Below are positions 17,306-26,169 of a DNA stretch of 64,000 nucleotides, piece by piece (the stretch's first letter is position 1; every line of letters starts with the position of its first letter). The position numbers were made by a program, and so were the translations under genes. Origin of the DNA: Bacillota bacterium (GTDB lineage Bacteria; Bacillota; Clostridia; Lachnospirales; Lachnospiraceae); assembly GCA_023443225.1 (NCBI GenBank), contig JAEZVF010000115.1, positions 124,001 to 188,000 of the forward strand, read 5' to 3'. The notes below the pieces were generated by a model that saw nothing but the letters and a program-made list of their open reading frames with translations, was not told the origin of the DNA and ran no database searches.

Positions 17306-18251
17306 GAAAACTTGGGTGGATTATTATAAAAAATATGGTATTTATATCTTTCTTGCAGTAGTATTTATCTTTTTTGCATTTGCAGCTCCGAATTTTTTAT
17401 CATCTAAAAATGTAATTAACATTTTTAGACAGGTATCTATGTTTGGTATTGTTGTAATAGGAGTTACATTTGTAATGATAGGCGGAGGTATGGATTTATC
17501 TGTCGGAGGGCAGATGGCTGTAGTGGGCATGACATTGGGTTATTTAATGGTTAAGCTAAATATGAATATTTTTCTAGCTGTGATAATATCCGTTGCACTG
17601 GGATGTTTGTTTGGAGCTATTAACGGATTAGTAGCTATAAAGTTAAATATAGCACCTATTATTGTTACCCTGTCGATGATGTTGATTCTACAAGGTGTAG
17701 CTTATCTGATTACCGGAGGATATCCAATTACCGGCATGCCGGATAATTTCGTGGGAATCGGACAAGGATATATTGGTGTCATACCAATTCCTGTAATTAT
17801 CTTTATGATTTTTATCGCATTTGGCTGGATTGTCATGAACAAAACATATCTGGGACGTTATATTTATGCTCTTGGAGGAAATAAAGAGGCCTCCCGGTTA
17901 GCAGGGATTAATGTAGATAAACTGACAATATTTATGTATATGTTTTCCGGCTTTACTGCAAGTATTGCAGCACTGATTATGGTAGGAAGAACCAATGCTG
18001 CTCAGCCTGGTGCCGGAAGCAGTTATCCTTTTGATTGTATGACAGCAGCCTGTCTCGGAGGTATCAGTATTCAGGGCGGCGAAGGAAAAATCAGTGGTGT
18101 AGTTGTTGGTGTTATTATACTTGGTATTTTAGATAATGGACTGGTTCTGATGGGGGTAAATTCAAACTTTCAGAGTGTTGTAAAAGGTCTTATTTTGCTC
18201 ATTGCTGTGGCAATTGATTGTTATAAAGGCAAAGCAAAGAGAGCAAAGTAG
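17292..18251 (+). CDS. Sugar ABC transporter permease (RbsC type)
   Basis: 319 residues with about nine to ten helices and canonical RbsC motifs: GGGMDLSVGGQMAVVGM, GAINGLVAIKLNIAPIIVTL, YLGRYIYALGGNKEASRLAGIN and TAACLGGISIQGGEGKISG. It forms the homodimeric membrane channel with the preceding ATPase. The ATG overlaps the ATPase gene's end, so translational coupling is likely. It is clearly closer to the family consensus than the permease at 13700. Confidence 0.93.
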   Translation: MEQAKKTWVDYYKKYGIYIFLAVVFIFFAFAAPNFLSSKNVINIFRQVSMFGIVVIGVTFVMIGGGMDLSVGGQMAVVGMTLGYLMVKLNMNIFLAVIISVALGCLFGAINGLVAIKLNIAPIIVTLSMMLILQGVAYLITGGYPITGMPDNFVGIGQGYIGVIPIPVIIFMIFIAFGWIVMNKTYLGRYIYALGGNKEASRLAGINVDKLTIFMYMFSGFTASIAALIMVGRTNAAQPGAGSSYPFDCMTAACLGGISIQGGEGKISGVVVGVIILGILDNGLVLMGVNSNFQSVVKGLILLIAVAIDCYKGKAKRAK

Positions 18252-18261
18252 GAGGAACAGG

Positions 18262-19119
18262 ATGAAAAGCAGAGCATTGCCTTATTATGAGTTTCAAAAA
18301 GGAGTCTTTGAAATAGATGAATTTGATTGTGTTTCCGTCTTTGTAATAGTAGGAGAAAACAGGGCCCTAGTACTTGATACAGGAACAGGGATTGGCGATT
18401 TGCGATGGGTAATTGAAAATAGAATTACAGACAAACCATATGACGTAGTGTTGACCCATAATCACGGAGATCATATAGGCGGAGCCGGGTTTTTTGATGA
18501 GGTATGGATTCACAAAAATGATAAGGATTTTGATAAGCAGGACACCGGTCCTAATCTAGAATTTCGTAAAAGCTACGCACAATTAATGAAACAAAGAGAA
18601 AATAAAAATTACAATTATGATGCACAAAGAGATATTGTGGAGTGGAAGAAAAGACCTCATATTAAAGAACTGAAGGATGAACAGATATTTGATCTGGGCG
18701 GACGAAGTGTTCAGATTTATCATTGTCCTGGGCATACGGAGGGAGCATGTGTAGCAATTGATAGTCTAAGCCGCATTCTTTTCGTAGGGGATGCCTGTAA
18801 TCGAAACTTTCTGCTTCAAAAGAAGGTCGGTGAGAATACCGTACAGCTGGCAGATCGGACAGAGGCAGCACTCAGACGTATTTATGAGATGAGGGAAAGA
18901 TTTGATAGTATTTACAATTCCCATCACGACTTCAGAGGATTCGGATCTCCGCTGGGAGCAGAAGTGTTACCTAATATAATGAATTGCCTTAAATTATTAA
19001 AAGAAGATAGGGCTACCTATGTTGAAGTATCTGACAGCTTCTCATCTGCTAGCAAAAAGAAAATAGTTGCGGCTTATGAAAATGTACAAATTTCCTGTAT
19101 GAATGGTAGCATATCATAA
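18262..19119 (+). CDS. Metallo-beta-lactamase-fold hydrolase
   Basis: About 285 residues. Metal ligands are seen in THNHGDHIGG (His66, His68, Asp70, His71), HCPGHTEGACVAID, LFVGDACN and NSHHDFRGFG. This is the glyoxalase II-like MBL fold, which covers thioesterases, lactonases, phosphodiesterases and quorum quenchers. The start is the ATG at 18262 after AGGAGGAACAGG, 10 bases after the permease stop. Its place as last gene of the transporter operon suggests it acts on the imported compound, perhaps a lactone or ester. That is inference. Confidence 0.85.
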   Translation: MKSRALPYYEFQKGVFEIDEFDCVSVFVIVGENRALVLDTGTGIGDLRWVIENRITDKPYDVVLTHNHGDHIGGAGFFDEVWIHKNDKDFDKQDTGPNLEFRKSYAQLMKQRENKNYNYDAQRDIVEWKKRPHIKELKDEQIFDLGGRSVQIYHCPGHTEGACVAIDSLSRILFVGDACNRNFLLQKKVGENTVQLADRTEAALRRIYEMRERFDSIYNSHHDFRGFGSPLGAEVLPNIMNCLKLLKEDRATYVEVSDSFSSASKKKIVAAYENVQISCMNGSIS

Positions 19120-19203
19120 GTATCCTTGAGTTTATAATGAAGAAGAAGGTATGTAAAATAACGAAGAACCAGTTATGAATAGCATATCGCTCTATGTAGA
19201 TTA

Positions 19204-19250
19204 AATCAGTGAGGAAATCCTGTTTTGTGGATTTTCTCACTGATTTTTGA
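19204..19250 (+). terminator. Rho-independent terminator of the sugar-sensing operon
   Basis: A 17-base stem with one mismatch: AATCAGTGAGGAAATCC (19204-19220) with GGATTTTCTCACTGATT (19229-19245), then TTTTGA. It closes the 9.6-19.1 kb island. The remaining bases up to 19423 hold only a possible promoter for the AraC gene. Confidence 0.85.
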
Positions 19251-19423
19251 TATATTTTTAGTTAATCACTGTATCAGTTACTTATTACAAAAGAGGATAG
19301 ATAATATTAAAAAATAGGACATAGAGTTTGAAAAAAAATCACCATTAGTTTACAATATCCTTGAATGAAGATGTAATTCATTAAAATATTTTGGAACAAC
19401 TCATTGCAACAGGAGGGAATCAT

Positions 19424-20353
19424 TTGTCAGATCAGAAATGTCAGGAAGAGTACATACGAAGAATTCATAAAGTACAGGATTATATAGAGCAACATTTAGG
19501 GCATTCTCTGTCTATTGAGGAACTTTCTAATGTTGCTGGGTTTTCCAAATTTCATTTCAGTCGGATCTTTCAGGGCATATTGCATGAACCGTTAGCTCAT
19601 TATGTAAATCGGATTCGAATGGAGAATGCACTGTTTCTGCTAGCACACCGGGCAGACAAAAATATGACGGACATTGCCTATGAACTTGGGCTATCAGATT
19701 CCGCCGTATTTTCCCGGGCATTTAAGAATTACTATGGCATAAGTCCAAGAGAATACAGGAAGGAATATAGCAAGAATTGCAAAGCTTCTTTTTTATTGTC
19801 TGAGTACAATAAGAGCACAGCAAGGAAAGAATGGGCAGAAAATCCATTTCCGGTTACCGGGCAAATTACCATAGAAGACCTGGATGAGAAACAAGTTGCT
19901 TATGTGAGACATACAGGAACTTATGAGGCTTTAGCTAAAGAATATGGGGGTCTGGTACAGACGTTATTTGTTCATGCGGTGAATCAGCATCTTCTTGTAG
20001 ACGGACAGAACTGGGTACTTGCTATTTATCATGACAATCCAGAATTCGGAGAGGCAAGCCAGTTCCGTACCAGTCTGTGTCTGACGGTGCCAGAGGAGAT
20101 TCGGATTCAAGAAGACGGAGTCCTTGGGAAGATGAAGTTAGACGGAGGTCTGTATGCGGTCGGACATTTTCGGATTCAGCAGGAACAATACGGTGATGCC
20201 TGGGATTTCATGTATCAGGAGTGGATCACGGGCAGTGGTTATGTTCCTAGAAACTCCAATCCATTTGAAGTGTATCGTAATGATCCGTATACAGATGAAA
20301 GCCATATCCATGAGGTGGATATCTACGTCCCCATCGAGCCCATTCATTTCTAG
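19424..20353 (+). CDS. AraC-family regulator with GyrI-like effector domain
   Basis: About 309 residues. The N-terminal AraC HTH (AGFSKFHFSRIFQGILHEP and ELGLSDSAVFSRAFKNYYG) is followed by a GyrI-like domain starting near VTGQITIEDLDEKQVAYVRHTG and ending EVDIYVPIEP. The start is a TTG at 19424, seven bases after AGGAGGG; the in-frame TTG at 19391 has no such site. The UvrA-like gene starts 51 bases after the stop, so this is a likely drug- or stress-responsive activator of that gene. It is distinct in sequence from the similar regulator at 3607. Confidence 0.9.
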   Translation: MSDQKCQEEYIRRIHKVQDYIEQHLGHSLSIEELSNVAGFSKFHFSRIFQGILHEPLAHYVNRIRMENALFLLAHRADKNMTDIAYELGLSDSAVFSRAFKNYYGISPREYRKEYSKNCKASFLLSEYNKSTARKEWAENPFPVTGQITIEDLDEKQVAYVRHTGTYEALAKEYGGLVQTLFVHAVNQHLLVDGQNWVLAIYHDNPEFGEASQFRTSLCLTVPEEIRIQEDGVLGKMKLDGGLYAVGHFRIQQEQYGDAWDFMYQEWITGSGYVPRNSNPFEVYRNDPYTDESHIHEVDIYVPIEPIHF

Positions 20354-20404
20354 GACATCTTTTAAAGATCCTTATATGCTGCAAATTGGTTTAGAGGTGA
20401 GCAT

Positions 20405-22702
20405 ATGGAAGAAATCAAGATTCAAGGAGCACGAATTCATAATTTAAAAAATATTAATCTAACAATACCAAAGCGGAAGCTGGTGGTAATTACCGGTATT
20501 AGTGGTTCCGGTAAATCCAGTCTTGCATTTGATATCCTGTTTGAAGAAGGCAAGAACCAGTATTTAAGGTCGATTGGCATCCTGTCAGGGCTTGATAAGG
20601 AGGAACGGTTCAATTCAATAGATGGAATTGGACCAACGGTGGCGGTACGCCAAAATACCATTCGGCAGAGCAATCCCCGTTCTACCGTTGGTTCAAAGAC
20701 CGCAATTCTTAATCAGCTGGCTCTTCTGTATGCCAGTGATGGAAAGGCTTTGGAGGAGCATAAGAAACGTCTCTCTCCAGGCTCCTTTCTTTATACGACG
20801 GCTGATGGCATGTGTATTAACTGTCAGGGTAGAGGTTCTTATTATGATATCAATCAAGCGTACTTGATTCCTGATAAAACAACAACTCTATTAGAGGTTT
20901 ATGAGGGTCTTAAGGTAACCACTGGTTTCTTACGGATTTTAAAAAAGAAATACGGCATGCATTTTGAGACCCCATTCTGGGAACTTCCAGAAGATATTCA
21001 AGGTGAAGTGGTCTATGGAACATATAACAATGGCAAACAAAGCTACTGTCTGGAACGTATACTAAGAAATGCTCATGAAAAAGGCGAGGATGTGGAGGAT
21101 GTCTATGAGAAGACCATTTGTTCAGATTGTCACGGTCAGCGTATCGGGGAAGAAGCAAGAGAATTCTTTCTTCATGGGAAGCAGATTGGTGAACTAGGAC
21201 AGATGACACTGTATGGTCTTCTCTGTTTCTTAAGTGAAATACCAAAGGGTGAACTATCCCAGTTTGGTAATAACGTGGTAAAGAATGTGATTGAGAAATT
21301 AAAGAAACTTATCCAGTTTCGCTTAGGGCATCTGACTCTTTACCGGGAGATGGCTTCCTTAAGCGGTGGTGAAGTACAACGCATCTTTCTCCATCTTCAC
21401 TTGGAGTCACGACTGGATTCCCTAATTTATATCTTTGATGAACCGATGGCAGGGCTACACCCATCGGAGAAGCAAAGCATGACTACCGCGGTAAAGGAAT
21501 TAAGAGACCTTGGAAATACAGTGATCGTAGTAGAGCATGATAAAGAGATGATTTGTCATGCTGATCATATCATTGAGATTGGTCCAAAGGCAGGGCTCGA
21601 GGGAGGAATGGTGGTTTTCCAGGGCAATTATGAAGAATATAAGAAAGCAGAAACACTGCTTAGTCAGTATCTTTCTGGTAAATGTTTGATGCCAGAACGG
21701 ATTGTCAGAAAACATATTTTTGATAAAGAAGACTATCTTACACTGAAACATGCCAATACCCACTATTTAAAGGATTTAACCGTACTGTTTCCGCTTCATA
21801 CTATGGTTGGGATTGCTGGATTATCCGGAAGTGGTAAAAGTTCTCTGATTGAAGAGACGCTTTTAAAGCGTCTTACCAGTGCAGTTTCTTCCAAACGAAA
21901 GGGTCATGTAACCGGTATAGCAGGAGTTGAACGGATTAGTGGGTTTGTCAAGATATCTCAGGAGCCCATTGGACGAAGTTCTAGTTCCACGCCTGCCTCC
22001 TATATAGGAATCTGGGATAAAATCCGGGAACTTTTTGCGGATCAGCCAGAAGCAAAAAAAAGGAACTTGAGCGCCGGGCATTTTTCGTTTCATTCCAAAG
22101 GAGCATGTGAAGAGTGTGGTGGTAGTGGCTATGAAAGAATCTATTTGACCTCTGATTTTTCTGTTGATAAGCTTTGTCAGACATGTCATGGCAAGCGGTT
22201 CAATGAAGAAAGCCTTACTGTAGACTGTTACGGAAAAACGATTGCAGATGTGTTAGAGCTAAGCATTACCGAAGCCTTGTTCTTTTTTGCAGATTTCAGT
22301 AATATTGTGAAACCTTTGCGTATCTTAGAACAGATGGGCATGGGATACTTAACCCTTGGTCAGCCTACTTCTACTTTAAGCGGTGGCGAGGCCCAGAGAG
22401 TGAAGCTTGCGAAAGAACTGGGTCGTCAGTTAAAGGGCAATATGCTCTATGTGCTAGATGAACCAACGACTGGACTTAGCCTGTATGATACAGCATTGCT
22501 ACTTAAGCTATTAGATCAGTTGGTTGCCAGTGGTAATTCTGTGATTGTAATTGAACATAATATAGAAGTTTTGAAAAACTGTGATTACATTATTGAACTT
22601 GGACCGGAAGGTGGGGACAAGGGTGGTGAGATCATTGCCAAAGGAACACCAGAGCAGCTTAGGGTCAATACGAATTCTAAGACAGGAAGGTATCTTGCGT
22701 GA
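20405..22702 (+). CDS. UvrA paralogue (short UvrA2/DrrC-like ABC ATPase)
   Basis: 765 residues against about 940 for housekeeping UvrA. Both ATPase halves are intact: ITGISGSGKSSLAFD, LSGGEVQR and IFDEPMAGLHP in the first, GIAGLSGSGKSSLIEE, LSGGEAQR and LYVLDEPTTGL in the second. Zinc-binding CxxC pairs are visible (CINCQGRG, CSDCHGQR, CEECGGSG, CQTCHGKR). The missing length falls largely in the first half, where the UvrB-binding region lies. Such short UvrA proteins are linked to resistance to DNA-binding drugs rather than to core repair. The AraC/GyrI neighbour supports that. The start is the ATG after AGAGGTGAGCAT. Confidence 0.88.
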   Translation: MEEIKIQGARIHNLKNINLTIPKRKLVVITGISGSGKSSLAFDILFEEGKNQYLRSIGILSGLDKEERFNSIDGIGPTVAVRQNTIRQSNPRSTVGSKTAILNQLALLYASDGKALEEHKKRLSPGSFLYTTADGMCINCQGRGSYYDINQAYLIPDKTTTLLEVYEGLKVTTGFLRILKKKYGMHFETPFWELPEDIQGEVVYGTYNNGKQSYCLERILRNAHEKGEDVEDVYEKTICSDCHGQRIGEEAREFFLHGKQIGELGQMTLYGLLCFLSEIPKGELSQFGNNVVKNVIEKLKKLIQFRLGHLTLYREMASLSGGEVQRIFLHLHLESRLDSLIYIFDEPMAGLHPSEKQSMTTAVKELRDLGNTVIVVEHDKEMICHADHIIEIGPKAGLEGGMVVFQGNYEEYKKAETLLSQYLSGKCLMPERIVRKHIFDKEDYLTLKHANTHYLKDLTVLFPLHTMVGIAGLSGSGKSSLIEETLLKRLTSAVSSKRKGHVTGIAGVERISGFVKISQEPIGRSSSSTPASYIGIWDKIRELFADQPEAKKRNLSAGHFSFHSKGACEECGGSGYERIYLTSDFSVDKLCQTCHGKRFNEESLTVDCYGKTIADVLELSITEALFFFADFSNIVKPLRILEQMGMGYLTLGQPTSTLSGGEAQRVKLAKELGRQLKGNMLYVLDEPTTGLSLYDTALLLKLLDQLVASGNSVIVIEHNIEVLKNCDYIIELGPEGGDKGGEIIAKGTPEQLRVNTNSKTGRYLA

Positions 22703-22768
22703 ACCCATACGTACTTGAATCACGTATGATAAAGGAAGCGACGGGGATTCGTTAAGGAAGGATATCAT

Positions 22769-23764
22769 ATGAATCAAAGGAAAAAAATAGGGTTAGAAAA
22801 GTTAATAAGCAGTAAATATAGCAATACTACAGGCATAATAGTATTAAAAAACGGTAAGACATTATATGAAAAATACTTTAATGAATATACTGCTAACGAC
22901 CCTGTTCATGTAGCATCAGTAACAAAAAGTATAGTTTCTGCATTGCTCGGAATCGCAATAGAGAAAGGGAATGTCAAAAGTTTAGACCAGAAGATATTGG
23001 ACTTTTTTCCGGAATATACCATCCCGACAGGTGAAAAAACAATACAGAATGTCACAATTAAGAATATGGTCACTATGACAGCTCCGTATAAATATAAGAC
23101 GGAACCATATGAACAATTTTTTGCAAGCGACAACTGGATAAAAGCTGCTCTTGATTTATTGGGAGGTAAGGGGCAGGAAGGCCAATTTATATATGCTGGC
23201 ATCGTAGGCATCCATATTCTGTCGGGTATTCTAGTAAAAGCAACAGGACAATCCGTGTTTGATTTTGCATCAGATAATTTATTCTCCCCATTGGAAATAC
23301 TTGTTAGGCACAATGTCGTATTACAAGGTAAAGAAGATCAACTTGAATTTTTTAAGGGTAAAAAATTTAGAAGCGGTTGGGTTGCCGACCCGCAAGGGAT
23401 AAATCCAGCAGGATGGGGTCTTACCTTGACCCCTATGGATATGGCAAAGCTAGGACAGTTGTACTTAGATGGAGGGATATGGAAGGGTAAACAAATAGTC
23501 CCGGCATGGTGGATAAATGAGAGTACAAAGGAACATAGTCGGTGCAGTCAATGGGGTAACCTGCCTTATGGTTATCTGTGGTGGATTATTGATGATAAAG
23601 AACAGAGTTATGCAGCTATGGGGGATGGTGGAAATGTTATTTATGTCAATACAAAGAAAAAAATAGTGATTTCAATTACTTCTCTTTTCTTTCCACGTGC
23701 TAAGGATAGAATAAAACTTATTAAAGAGTATATTGAACCAATGTTTGAAGTAGGAATGGATTAG
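22769..23764 (+). CDS. Serine hydrolase of the beta-lactamase class C/PBP4* family
   Basis: 331 residues, no obvious signal peptide. The SxxK nucleophile motif is in HVASVTKSIVSALLG. The usual YxN motif appears as YAG in QFIYAGIVG, so the Asn is not conserved. Later family landmarks are GWGLTLTPMDMAKLGQLYLDGG and GDGGNVIYVN. Members include esterases and D-aminopeptidases; beta-lactamase activity is not implied. It follows the UvrA paralogue by 66 bases and ends at a strong terminator, so it may be the last gene of that operon. Confidence 0.85.
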   Translation: MNQRKKIGLEKLISSKYSNTTGIIVLKNGKTLYEKYFNEYTANDPVHVASVTKSIVSALLGIAIEKGNVKSLDQKILDFFPEYTIPTGEKTIQNVTIKNMVTMTAPYKYKTEPYEQFFASDNWIKAALDLLGGKGQEGQFIYAGIVGIHILSGILVKATGQSVFDFASDNLFSPLEILVRHNVVLQGKEDQLEFFKGKKFRSGWVADPQGINPAGWGLTLTPMDMAKLGQLYLDGGIWKGKQIVPAWWINESTKEHSRCSQWGNLPYGYLWWIIDDKEQSYAAMGDGGNVIYVNTKKKIVISITSLFFPRAKDRIKLIKEYIEPMFEVGMD

Positions 23765-23779
23765 CAAATATTTGCAATA

Positions 23780-23806
23780 CTCCCTGTGCACGAGCACAGG
23801 GAGTTT
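23780..23806 (+). terminator. Rho-independent terminator after the serine hydrolase
   Basis: Perfect 10-base stem CTCCCTGTGC (23780-23789) with GCACAGGGAG (23794-23803), loop ACGA, then TTTGTGATTTG. Nearly the same hairpin recurs at 51744. Confidence 0.75.
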
Positions 23807-23879
23807 GTGATTTGTCTGAATGCTAAGAAAACTTTGCTAGACTGTTCCACACTGTTTTTCTTGCTGTTCGTATAATGCT

Positions 23880-24755
23880 CTATGATTCAAACTCCCGAAT
23901 AAATTTTTTCACGGTTGAAGAAATATATCCTTCGCTGTGCCAGATTAAGTAAGGTGTTGCTTTCCAAGGGTCATTTTGAATCGGTATGGTGCTAATAAAA
24001 CCGCTTAGCATTGGAGTAAATAGGGATTGGGGTAAGATGGTAGCACCAAAACCATTTAAGACCATTTTTAACAATAAACTAGGATCATGGGATACACAGG
24101 AAATATTTAATTGCAGTTTTCTTTTTTCGAATTCCGTCAGTATTCTGTTATATAAACTGTTTGCATCTGGTGCATTTAGAAGCAGTAATGGAATCTGTGA
24201 TATCTCTTCCAAAGAAATACAGTCTTTGTCCCATTCAAACTCCTGTGATGCTACAAAAACACAAGGATCAGGTTGAAGAATTTTCGTGTTGTAGCCTTCT
24301 GTATTATAAGGATGTGCTGTAACAACTACATCGATCGTATGATTTTTCAATAAATTAATTAAATAAAATATGTTTCCCTCGTGGACTTCCGGAACGATAA
24401 AAGGATATTTTTCACAAAATGTTTTCATTGCAGATAGCATAATTTCGGAACAGTAAATTGTAGTACCAACTGATAATTTGGTAGTCATATGTTTACCACA
24501 TTCTTGTACTTCCGTTATAGCTTCATCCATATGTAAGAGTATTTTTTTTGCACTTTTTAGAAGAACTTTGCCTTGTGGAGTAAGAAACATGTTTTTTTTG
24601 TTCGTACGATTGAAAAGAGTTACTCCTAATTCTTTTTCCATTAACATAAGCTGCCTGGATAGAGGGGGCTGTGCCATAAATAGGCGTTCTGCTGCTTTTG
24701 TAATATTACCTTCTTCAGCAATTGTAATAAAATATTTTAATTGACGAATGTCCAT
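23880..24755 (-). CDS. LysR-family regulator
   Basis: 291 residues. The N-terminal HTH reads ITIAEEGNITKAAERLFMAQPPLSRQL, followed by a typical effector-binding domain (residues 90-290). It is divergent from an MFS transporter gene with a 125-base gap that holds ATACC-ATAA-AGGTAT (24779-24794), an interrupted dyad of LysR-box type. Control of that transporter is the natural inference. The inducer is unknown. Confidence 0.88.
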   Translation of the reverse strand: MDIRQLKYFITIAEEGNITKAAERLFMAQPPLSRQLMLMEKELGVTLFNRTNKKNMFLTPQGKVLLKSAKKILLHMDEAITEVQECGKHMTTKLSVGTTIYCSEIMLSAMKTFCEKYPFIVPEVHEGNIFYLINLLKNHTIDVVVTAHPYNTEGYNTKILQPDPCVFVASQEFEWDKDCISLEEISQIPLLLLNAPDANSLYNRILTEFEKRKLQLNISCVSHDPSLLLKMVLNGFGATILPQSLFTPMLSGFISTIPIQNDPWKATPYLIWHSEGYISSTVKKFIREFES

Positions 24756-24880
24756 AGACTCAACTTTTCCTTTCTGTTATACCATAAAGGTATTATAAGT
24801 CTATTTTTTAAGTATTTTCAATACCTTTCTTAAAAATGTATAATAAAGTTTAGGAAAAAGAAAGCGAAGGTAAAGTAGAA

Positions 24881-26071
24881 ATGTATAAAGATAAAGAAAA
24901 TAGATTGTTTACATCGGAGTTCATTATTGCAATTATAACCAGCTTAATTCTATTTTTAAGCGTTATGTTATTAACCACGGGTCTTCCAGCAAATATAACT
25001 GCTACTACAGGAAAAGCATTCATGGGTGGAATGATGACAACCTTTTTCATGATTGCTGCAATTATAACCAGATCAATGATTGGATATGTAATTCAGAAAG
25101 TAAATGTGAAAATATTAAATATGGCAGTAATTATTTTATTAGCAGTTCTTATTTTTAGTTTGTCCAAGATTAATTCTATTCCATTCTTATTATTTGTCAG
25201 AGTATTACAAGGAATCTGCTTTGGCATATTATCAACCAGTATTACAACGATGGCAACAAATGCAATGCCGGAGAAACGGATGGGAGAGGGAATTGGTTAT
25301 TACGGAATGGCTAGCAGTGGCGGAATAAGCTTTGCTCCGATGATCGCACTTGCTATATTACAATCATCGTCTTACAAAGTATTAATATTTACATCAACAG
25401 CGCTAACTATGGTTACTTTTGTTCTTATGCTGTTATCAAAAAACAAGAAGAAAGAAGTAATAACCGCTACTAAAATTACGGCGACAGAAAAAATATCATT
25501 TCTTGAATATGCATTTGATATAAGAGCATTCCTTCCCTGTATTCTTGTGTTATTATTCTCTTTTACTCTTGGCGGCGTGACTAGTTTCATCAAACCGTTG
25601 GGAAAAGAAGCTGGAGTTGAAGCAACTGTTTCAATCTTCTTCTTAGTTGAAGCCATTGTATTATTGATATCAAAAGTACTTTCGGGTATTATATACGATC
25701 GTGCGGATCATAAAGTTATCATGTACCCGTCAGCAGTTTGCGGTATCATTGGACTTTATATACTATCTACCGTACAAAGCGCTCCTATGTTTCTTCTTGC
25801 AGGAGTTTTCTATGGAGCAGCATTTGGTTTTTTGACACATACACTTCAGTCAGTTGCAGTTAATAAAGTAGATAAGAAGAAACAAGGAACAGCAAATGCA
25901 ATGTATCTATCTTTTATGGATTTGGGACTGGCACTGGGATCACCAATTCTAGGCATTGTTGCAGATGCTAAGGGGTATCGTGCTATCTATCAGGTATCCA
26001 TGATCTTTATCATTATACTAATTCTAATTTATGCATTTACGATTGGTCGTGAAAAATCGTACCGATCATAG
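24881..26071 (+). CDS. MFS transporter
   Basis: 396 residues with twelve predicted helices. The family pattern is seen in GGMMTTFFMIAAIITRSMIGYVIQK (shown here as two parts of the loop 2-3 region), LFVRVLQGICFG and SPILGIVADAKGYRAIYQVS. It resembles bacterial sugar or drug efflux MFS proteins of the YhhS/AraJ-like group. The substrate is unresolved. It is divergent from the LysR gene at 23880 and is probably its target. Confidence 0.85.
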   Translation: MYKDKENRLFTSEFIIAIITSLILFLSVMLLTTGLPANITATTGKAFMGGMMTTFFMIAAIITRSMIGYVIQKVNVKILNMAVIILLAVLIFSLSKINSIPFLLFVRVLQGICFGILSTSITTMATNAMPEKRMGEGIGYYGMASSGGISFAPMIALAILQSSSYKVLIFTSTALTMVTFVLMLLSKNKKKEVITATKITATEKISFLEYAFDIRAFLPCILVLLFSFTLGGVTSFIKPLGKEAGVEATVSIFFLVEAIVLLISKVLSGIIYDRADHKVIMYPSAVCGIIGLYILSTVQSAPMFLLAGVFYGAAFGFLTHTLQSVAVNKVDKKKQGTANAMYLSFMDLGLALGSPILGIVADAKGYRAIYQVSMIFIIILILIYAFTIGREKSYRS

Positions 26072-26169
26072 AGAATTTGTTAAGTTACAATTGTCTATCA
26101 TTTCTGGTAATATAATCCTAAAAATAGAAATTTTACATGAGAGGCCTTGGTATATTACACTCAATTATA

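Noticed and set aside
22769..23764. Calling the serine hydrolase a beta-lactamase resistance gene
   Set aside because: Only the SxxK motif is clear, the YxN Asn is absent, and the family is mostly esterases and peptidases.
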